Assembly (NCBI RefSeq): GCF_006064855.1
Contig: NZ_CP040753.1
Coordinates: 2,836,001-2,900,000, forward strand
Length of the DNA: 64,000 bases
From: Sulfitobacter sp. BSw21498
GTDB taxonomy: Bacteria > Pseudomonadota > Alphaproteobacteria > Rhodobacterales > Rhodobacteraceae
Reading direction: 5' to 3'
Part shown: positions 59,269 through 64,000 of the stretch, one piece after another
Layout: each line of letters begins with the position of its first letter
Numbering within the stretch: the stretch's first letter is position 1
The notes under the pieces: generated by a model
Told to the model about the DNA's origin: nothing
Seen by the model: the letters and a program-made list of their open reading frames with translations, nothing else
The model's database searches: none
Position numbers and translations under genes: made by a program

Positions 59269-61884
59269 ATGGACTTGGGCAAGTTTACAGAACGGTCGCG
59301 CGGCTTCATTCAGGCTGCGCAAACAATCGCTACGCGTGAAAGCCACCAACGGCTGACGCCGGAACATTTACTAAAAGCGTTGTTGGACGATGACCAAGGG
59401 CTGGCAAGCAATCTGATTGTCGCTGCGGGTGGCAATCCGGCGCGCGTTACCGAAACGCTGACACTCTCTTTGGGTAAGTTGCCAAAAGTGTCAGGCGATG
59501 CGGCACAGGTCTATCTGGACAATACCACAGCCAAAGTTCTGGCCGAAGCAGAGGCGCTTGCGAAAAAAGCAGGCGATAGCTTTGTGCCGGTAGAACGTGT
59601 GCTGATGGCGCTTGCCATGGTCAAATCCGGTGCCAAGGACGCATTGGTCGCGGGCAAAGTCACCGCGCAGGGTCTGAACGCTGCCATCAACGATATCCGC
59701 AAGGGCCGCACGGCTGATAGCGCCAGTGCCGAAGACGGGTATGAAGCGCTTAAGAAGTATAGTCTGGACCTGACCGAACGTGCCCGCGAAGGCAAAATCG
59801 ACCCGATCATTGGCCGGGACGAGGAAATTCGCCGTGCCATGCAGGTTTTGAGCCGCCGTACAAAGAATAATCCGGTGCTGATTGGTGAACCGGGGGTGGG
59901 TAAGACCGCCATCGCCGAAGGTCTCGCGCTGCGTATCATTGATGGGGACGTCCCTGAATCGCTGCGCAACAAACGGCTGCTGGCGCTGGACATGGGCGCA
60001 TTGATTGCCGGCGCGAAATATCGTGGTGAGTTCGAGGAGAGGTTGAAAGCCGTCCTGACCGAAGTGACTGAAGCCGCGGGCGAGGTGATCTTGTTTATCG
60101 ACGAGATGCACACGCTGGTCGGTGCCGGTAAGGCTGATGGTGCAATGGATGCTGCCAACCTGATCAAACCTGCCTTGGCGCGGGGGGAATTGCACTGCGT
60201 TGGTGCGACGACCTTGGATGAATACCGTAAATACGTAGAGAAAGACGCGGCTTTGGCCCGTCGGTTCCAGCCTGTCATGGTGAGTGAACCTACGGTCGAG
60301 GACACCATATCGATCTTGCGGGGTATTAAAGAGAAGTATGAGCTGCACCACGGTGTGCGGATCAGTGACTCTGCGCTTGTTGCTGCGGCCACGCTGTCGC
60401 ACCGCTATATCACGGACCGCTTCTTGCCCGACAAAGCCATCGACTTGATGGACGAGGCGGCCAGCCGTCTGCGGATGGAGGTCGACAGCAAGCCCGAAGA
60501 GCTGGACGCGCTGGACCGCCAGATCATGCAGCTGCAGATCGAAGCAGAGGCATTGAAGAAAGAGGACGACGTCGCCAGCAAGGACCGGTTGGACAAGCTG
60601 GAGAAAGAACTGGGTGATCTGCAGGAAAAAGCAGACGCAATGACGGCGCAGTGGCAGGGCGAGCGCGATCGCCTTGAAGGCGCGCGCGAGCTGAAAGAGC
60701 AGTTGGACCGCGCCCGTGCCGAGCTTGAGATTGCCAAACGCGAAGGCAATCTAGCCAAAGCGGGGGAGCTTTCCTATGGTGTGATCCCGCAGTTGGAACG
60801 CAAGCTCGGCGAAGCGGAGGAAAGCGAGGCAGACGTCATGGTCGCAGAGGCCGTACGCCCGGATCAGATCGCGAGCGTGGTCGAGCGTTGGACCGGCATT
60901 CCAGCTGGCCGTATGCTTGAGGGTGAACGTGACAAGCTGCTGCGGATGGAAGACCAGTTGCACAACCGTGTCATTGGCCAAAACCAAGCGGTCAAGGCCG
61001 TGTCGAACGCGGTCCGCCGTGCGCGTGCTGGCCTGAACGACGAGGCACGTCCCTTGGGCAGCTTCCTGTTCCTTGGGCCAACAGGCGTGGGTAAAACCGA
61101 ACTGACCAAAGCTGTAGCCGAATTCCTGTTCGACGACGAGAACGCAATGGTGCGGATCGACATGTCGGAGTTCATGGAGAAACACGCCGTGGCCCGTCTG
61201 ATCGGTGCGCCTCCGGGGTATGTCGGCTATGACGAAGGCGGTGTGTTGACCGAAGCTGTGCGGCGTCGCCCTTATCAGGTTGTGCTGTTCGACGAGGTCG
61301 AAAAAGCGCACCCCGATGTGTTCAACATCTTGTTGCAGGTCTTGGACGATGGGGTGTTGACCGACGGTCAGGGTCGCAAGGTCGACTTCAAGCAGACGTT
61401 GATTGTGCTGACCAGCAACCTTGGTGCCCAAGCGCTGAGCCAGCTTCCTGACGGGGGCGACATGGTGCAGGCAAAGCGGGATGTAATGGATGCGGTGCGG
61501 GCCCACTTCCGCCCCGAGTTCCTGAACCGTCTGGATGAAACGGTGATCTTTGACCGTCTCGCACGTGGCGACATGGCGGGGATCGTCGATATCCAGATGA
61601 ACCGTCTGCTCAAACGACTTGCCGGTCGTAAGATCGGGTTGGATCTGGACGACGCTGCGCGCAAATGGCTGGCCGACGAAGGCTATGATCCGGTGTTCGG
61701 GGCGCGTCCTTTGAAGCGGGTGATCCAGCGTGCACTGCAAGATCCGTTGGCAGAGATGATCCTGGCCGGTGATGTGCTGGACGGGGATCTTATTCCGGTA
61801 CATGCCGGTGCCGAAGGGCTGATCATCGGCGACCGCGTTGCTGCCAGCAATCGCGCGAAACCGGACGAGGCGACGGTCCACTGA
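59269..61884 (+). CDS. clpB: ATP-dependent disaggregase ClpB
   Basis: 871 aa. The N-terminal Clp repeat domain (1-145) starts [22 protein letters not shown]-1 has Walker [16 protein letters not shown] near residue 205 and [28 protein letters not shown]. The coiled-coil M-domain (about 405-525) is the mark that separates ClpB from ClpA/C. AAA-2 has [17 protein letters not shown] near 602 and [33 protein letters not shown]. ClpB works with DnaK to resolve aggregates. A heat-shock promoter and a terminator frame it as a single-gene unit. Confidence 0.98.
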   Translation: MDLGKFTERSRGFIQAAQTIATRESHQRLTPEHLLKALLDDDQGLASNLIVAAGGNPARVTETLTLSLGKLPKVSGDAAQVYLDNTTAKVLAEAEALAKKAGDSFVPVERVLMALAMVKSGAKDALVAGKVTAQGLNAAINDIRKGRTADSASAEDGYEALKKYSLDLTERAREGKIDPIIGRDEEIRRAMQVLSRRTKNNPVLIGEPGVGKTAIAEGLALRIIDGDVPESLRNKRLLALDMGALIAGAKYRGEFEERLKAVLTEVTEAAGEVILFIDEMHTLVGAGKADGAMDAANLIKPALARGELHCVGATTLDEYRKYVEKDAALARRFQPVMVSEPTVEDTISILRGIKEKYELHHGVRISDSALVAAATLSHRYITDRFLPDKAIDLMDEAASRLRMEVDSKPEELDALDRQIMQLQIEAEALKKEDDVASKDRLDKLEKELGDLQEKADAMTAQWQGERDRLEGARELKEQLDRARAELEIAKREGNLAKAGELSYGVIPQLERKLGEAEESEADVMVAEAVRPDQIASVVERWTGIPAGRMLEGERDKLLRMEDQLHNRVIGQNQAVKAVSNAVRRARAGLNDEARPLGSFLFLGPTGVGKTELTKAVAEFLFDDENAMVRIDMSEFMEKHAVARLIGAPPGYVGYDEGGVLTEAVRRRPYQVVLFDEVEKAHPDVFNILLQVLDDGVLTDGQGRKVDFKQTLIVLTSNLGAQALSQLPDGGDMVQAKRDVMDAVRAHFRPEFLNRLDETVIFDRLARGDMAGIVDIQMNRLLKRLAGRKIGLDLDDAARKWLADEGYDPVFGARPLKRVIQRALQDPLAEMILAGDVLDGDLIPVHAGAEGLIIGDRVAASNRAKPDEATVH

Positions 61885-61890
61885 GCACAT

Positions 61891-61914
61891 AGTATATAGT
61901 GTCAGTATATAGTG
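61891..61914. repeat. tandem 11-bp direct repeat after clpB
   Basis: AGTATATAGTG occurs twice (61891-61901 and 61904-61914) with two bases between, just 7 nt after the clpB stop codon. It may be a slipped-strand duplication or a protein site. The core TATATA is also promoter-like, but no gene follows closely. Confidence 0.55.
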
Positions 61915-61930
61915 CGATAACTTGAACGGG

Positions 61931-61959
61931 CAGGGCCGGGGGAAACCTCGGCCCTGTTT
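61931..61959 (+). terminator. terminator of clpB
   Basis: CAGGGCCG (61931-61938) pairs with CGGCCCTG (61949-61956), with further GG/CC pairing toward a GAAA loop, followed by a short T run. It lies about 47 nt after the stop codon. Confidence 0.7.
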
Positions 61960-62072
61960 GCATGAGGTGCCCTGACATTCCGGTGTGTCCCTTGAAATGT
62001 AACGGATTGCGTTTGGTGGGCACGCTAACCCGCAGTAGGCTTGTGCCGGTATATTGGTAAGGAGCGCCTGTT

Positions 62073-62981
62073 ATGGCCTATCGCTGGATCAACACGCTAA
62101 CGGACAAAGACATCACCCCGCATGCTACATTTCTGAATAGACGTCAGATCATGGGGGGCGCTTTGGCGGGGATCGGGCTGGCCGGTATGGCGGGCCGTGC
62201 CTCTGCCGCGCCCGAGGGGCTTGTGCCCAACAGCTATGAAGATATCACCAGCTATAATAACTACTATGAATTCGGCACCGGCAAGGACGACCCCGCAAAA
62301 TACGCAGACCGTCTGACAATCGAACCCTGGACGGTGCAGATCGACGGGTTGGTCGATAAGCCGGGGGCCTATGGCTTCGACGACATCATGCAGCAGATGA
62401 GCATCGAAGAGCGTATCTATCGTTTCCGCTGCGTCGAGGCGTGGTCGATGGTGGTGCCGTGGAACGGGTTCGAACTGGCCGACCTGCTGAATATGGCCGG
62501 CGTTCAGTCAGGTGCGAAATACGTGTCGTTTGAAACCGCGCTGCGCCCCGATGAAATGCCGGGTGTCGCGTATAAGGTGCTCGACTGGCCCTATGTCGAA
62601 GGGCTGCGGCTAGATGAGGCGATGCACCCGTTAACGATTATGGCGACCGGAATCTACGGCAAGGAAATCCCTAAACAGAACGGCGCGCCGCTGCGTTTGG
62701 TGGTGCCGTGGAAGTATGGCTACAAATCGATCAAATCCGTGGTGCGGATCACTCTGACAGATACGCAGCCGCCCACCAGCTGGAACAAGGCGAATGCAGG
62801 GGAATACGGGTTCTATAGTAATGTGAACCCAGAGGTAGACCATCCGCGTTGGTCCCAAGCGAGCGAGCGGGTCATTGGCGGCGGGTTGTTTTCCAAGCGT
62901 GTGCCCACACTGATGTTTAACGGCTATGAAGATGACGTCGCTGATCTTTACGCAGGGATGGACCTGAGCAAGGATATCTAA
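62073..62981 (+). CDS. msrP: protein-methionine-sulfoxide reductase catalytic subunit MsrP
   Basis: 302 aa. A twin-arginine signal ([24 protein letters not shown], residues 23-46) exports the folded enzyme. The molybdenum-cofactor Cys lies in [20 protein letters not shown] (near residue 120), in a sulfite-oxidase fold. [26 protein letters not shown] and [20 protein letters not shown] are MsrP signatures. It repairs oxidised methionine in periplasmic proteins. AAGGAG precedes the ATG. The heme subunit MsrQ follows after 33 nt. Confidence 0.96.
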   Translation: MAYRWINTLTDKDITPHATFLNRRQIMGGALAGIGLAGMAGRASAAPEGLVPNSYEDITSYNNYYEFGTGKDDPAKYADRLTIEPWTVQIDGLVDKPGAYGFDDIMQQMSIEERIYRFRCVEAWSMVVPWNGFELADLLNMAGVQSGAKYVSFETALRPDEMPGVAYKVLDWPYVEGLRLDEAMHPLTIMATGIYGKEIPKQNGAPLRLVVPWKYGYKSIKSVVRITLTDTQPPTSWNKANAGEYGFYSNVNPEVDHPRWSQASERVIGGGLFSKRVPTLMFNGYEDDVADLYAGMDLSKDI

Positions 62982-63014
62982 ACCAGTGTGCCGTAAAGAA
63001 GTGAGCGAGGCGGT

Positions 63015-63599
63015 ATGATTGACCGCCTGAATACCATCGCCCGACGCGTCCCAACATGGGTTGTATATATAGTGGGGCTGATGCCGGTCCCGTGGTTCCT
63101 GTTTCAGGCCCAGACCGGTGGGCTGGGGGCGGAGCCGATCAAGGCGCTGGAAAAAGAGCTCGGCTTGCTCGCGCTTCAGCTTTTGGTGGCGGGATTGGCG
63201 ATCACGCCTGCGCGCCGCTACCTGCGGCTGAACCTGATCAAGTTTCGTCGGGCTCTGGGATTGCTCGCCTTTATCTATGTCGCGTTGCACCTGTTGGTGT
63301 GGTTGGCTCTGGATGTCGGGATACTGTCACAGATTTGGGCTGATATTCTAAAGCGGCCGTATATCACGATCGGCATGGCCGGTTTTGCCTGCCTGTTGCC
63401 TTTGGCCGCGACGTCTAACAGCTATTCCATTCGCAAGCTGGGGGCCAAATGGCGCAAGCTGCATCGGCTGACCTATCTGGCTGTGGTTCTGGGCGCGGTG
63501 CACTTCATTTGGTTGGTCAAAGGTTTTCAGATCGAGCCGCTCCTTTATATGGCAGCGATTCTGGCTTTGCTGGCACTACGAGTAATCAAACGCCGCTGA
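63015..63599 (+). CDS. msrQ: protein-methionine-sulfoxide reductase heme-binding subunit MsrQ
   Basis: 194 aa with about five to six membrane helices. The ferric-reductase-like fold has the heme histidines in FIYVALHLLVWLALD and in KLHRLTYLAVVLGAVHFIWLVKG; LAITPARRYLRLNLIKFRRALGLLAF is the typical N-terminal loop and helix. It carries electrons from the quinone pool or a flavin to MsrP. Length is normal. Confidence 0.95.
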   Translation: MIDRLNTIARRVPTWVVYIVGLMPVPWFLFQAQTGGLGAEPIKALEKELGLLALQLLVAGLAITPARRYLRLNLIKFRRALGLLAFIYVALHLLVWLALDVGILSQIWADILKRPYITIGMAGFACLLPLAATSNSYSIRKLGAKWRKLHRLTYLAVVLGAVHFIWLVKGFQIEPLLYMAAILALLALRVIKRR

Positions 63600-64000
63600 T
63601 TCCGAACCCGCCCTGCGATTCTGACCGGAATTCCCCGAGATTCGGGGGGGCGAGGGGGGCCAAACAATCCACATTTGCGCCGCCAGTCTGTGGATAACCC
63701 TTGAGGGGATGAGCGAGTCGGCTGAGCGTGATGTTAGCGTACGAAATAAAGCTGCGCAAAATGACGGCTGAACGGAATTTTCAAAAATCAAACTGTTGTT
63801 TTTATGGGAAAATTCAGAAAATAGCGAAAAACTGTCATAATCCTAAAAAAGGGGTTGCGGGTATTTGGAACAAACCTTAGAACGCCCCTTACCGGAGACG
63901 CAGACATGCAGACACGGGGCGCTAGACGGGGATGACGGGCTAAGGTTCGGAGCTTACGTAGTGGGGAAATTCAGAGGTAATAGAGGCGGGGCGCGCTGAA
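63600..64000 (+). other. intergenic region at the right edge, likely rRNA operon upstream region
   Basis: No protein gene is visible. A short CCCCGA/TCGGGG hairpin lies at 63633-63647, an A+T-rich stretch at 63770-63850, a strong promoter at 63855-63883, and then a G+C-rich leader with GCCCC/GGGGC pairing (63884-63923). The A-rich upstream element plus strong promoter and long leader is the usual arrangement before 16S rRNA genes in this group; the gene itself would start beyond the window. Confidence 0.5.
63855..63883 (+). promoter_or_regulatory. strong promoter, rRNA-operon-like
   Basis: TTGCGG (63855-63860) is followed by TAGAAC at a spacing of 17 nt (63878-63883). A-rich tracts upstream (63780-63850) look like an UP element, and ACGCCCC follows near the start site, as I recall from Rhodobacterales rRNA promoters. 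Confidence 0.5.

Noticed and set aside
60751..61890. 379-codon minus-strand frame opposite clpB
   Set aside because: Shadow frame of the second AAA domain; no ribosome site.
63576..63791. 71-codon minus-strand frame after msrQ
   Set aside because: No ribosome site or domain; it runs antisense into the msrQ end and through the probable rRNA upstream region.

Overview
The window reads as one continuous stretch of chromosome from a Roseobacter-group member of the Rhodobacterales (Alphaproteobacteria; Sulfitobacter or Roseobacter-like). The evidence is family content and gene order: the rbfA-truB-rpsO-pnp block, DUF1674 beside an RsmB-type methyltransferase, heparinase-purH-lspA-DUF3035-M16-M16, a two-domain (ALDH16-type) aldehyde dehydrogenase beside deoC, an MsrPQ pair, and high G+C with many 4-nt ATGA start/stop overlaps. 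I see no prophage, insertion sequence, CRISPR array or plasmid gene. The interest is in metabolic islands and regulatory DNA.

Layout. 1-5.2 kb, minus strand: translation and RNA genes (rbfA, truB, rpsO, start of pnp) with a secreted phosphodiester-glycosidase-like protein, a DUF1643 protein, an RTX-repeat protein and a GNAT acetyltransferase between them. 5.2-15.6 kb, mainly plus: dapB, a small secreted protein, DUF1674 (minus), rsmB, heparinase-like protein, purH, lspA, a DUF3035 lipoprotein and an active/inactive pair of M16 peptidases. 15.6-19.5 kb, minus: uraH, deoC and a 779-aa double aldehyde dehydrogenase. 20-25.6 kb, plus: a ureide operon (PuuE-UraD fusion, AllE, AllA, NCS2 permease, PuuD). 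With the divergent uraH it covers urate to glyoxylate except the allantoate step. A 600-bp control region with a GntR-like site and two hairpins lies between uraH and puuE. 25.6-33.5 kb: mutL-rmuC, then a five-gene overlapping operon (flavoprotein, DUF1365, MFS, DUF3833, SDR) that resembles the singlet-oxygen/furan-fatty-acid gene set of Rhodobacter sphaeroides. 33.5-39.2 kb: saccharopine dehydrogenase, GST, histidine phosphatase, a lone formate dehydrogenase alpha subunit and a WGR-domain protein.

39.2-50.7 kb: a response regulator and PAS hybrid kinase (minus) face a seven-gene plus-strand operon: acyl-CoA ligase, LivG, LivH, LivM, substrate-binding protein, LivF, PaaK-like ligase. This looks like uptake of an organic acid followed by CoA activation. 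50.8-53.6 kb: a convergent iron(III) permease and binding protein with no ATPase. 53.7-57.3 kb: yghU, rpmJ, tRNA-Val(GAC), N-formylglutamate amidohydrolase, dinB. 57.4-64 kb: a candidate sRNA, pyrF, a conserved 104-aa orphan, clpB behind a clear sigma-32 promoter, msrPQ, and at the right edge a strong promoter and leader of the kind found before rRNA operons.

Starts were chosen by Shine-Dalgarno position, ATGA overlaps and known N-termini, so several genes are shorter than their longest open frame. Assignments rest on recognised motifs and gene order; no database search was run.
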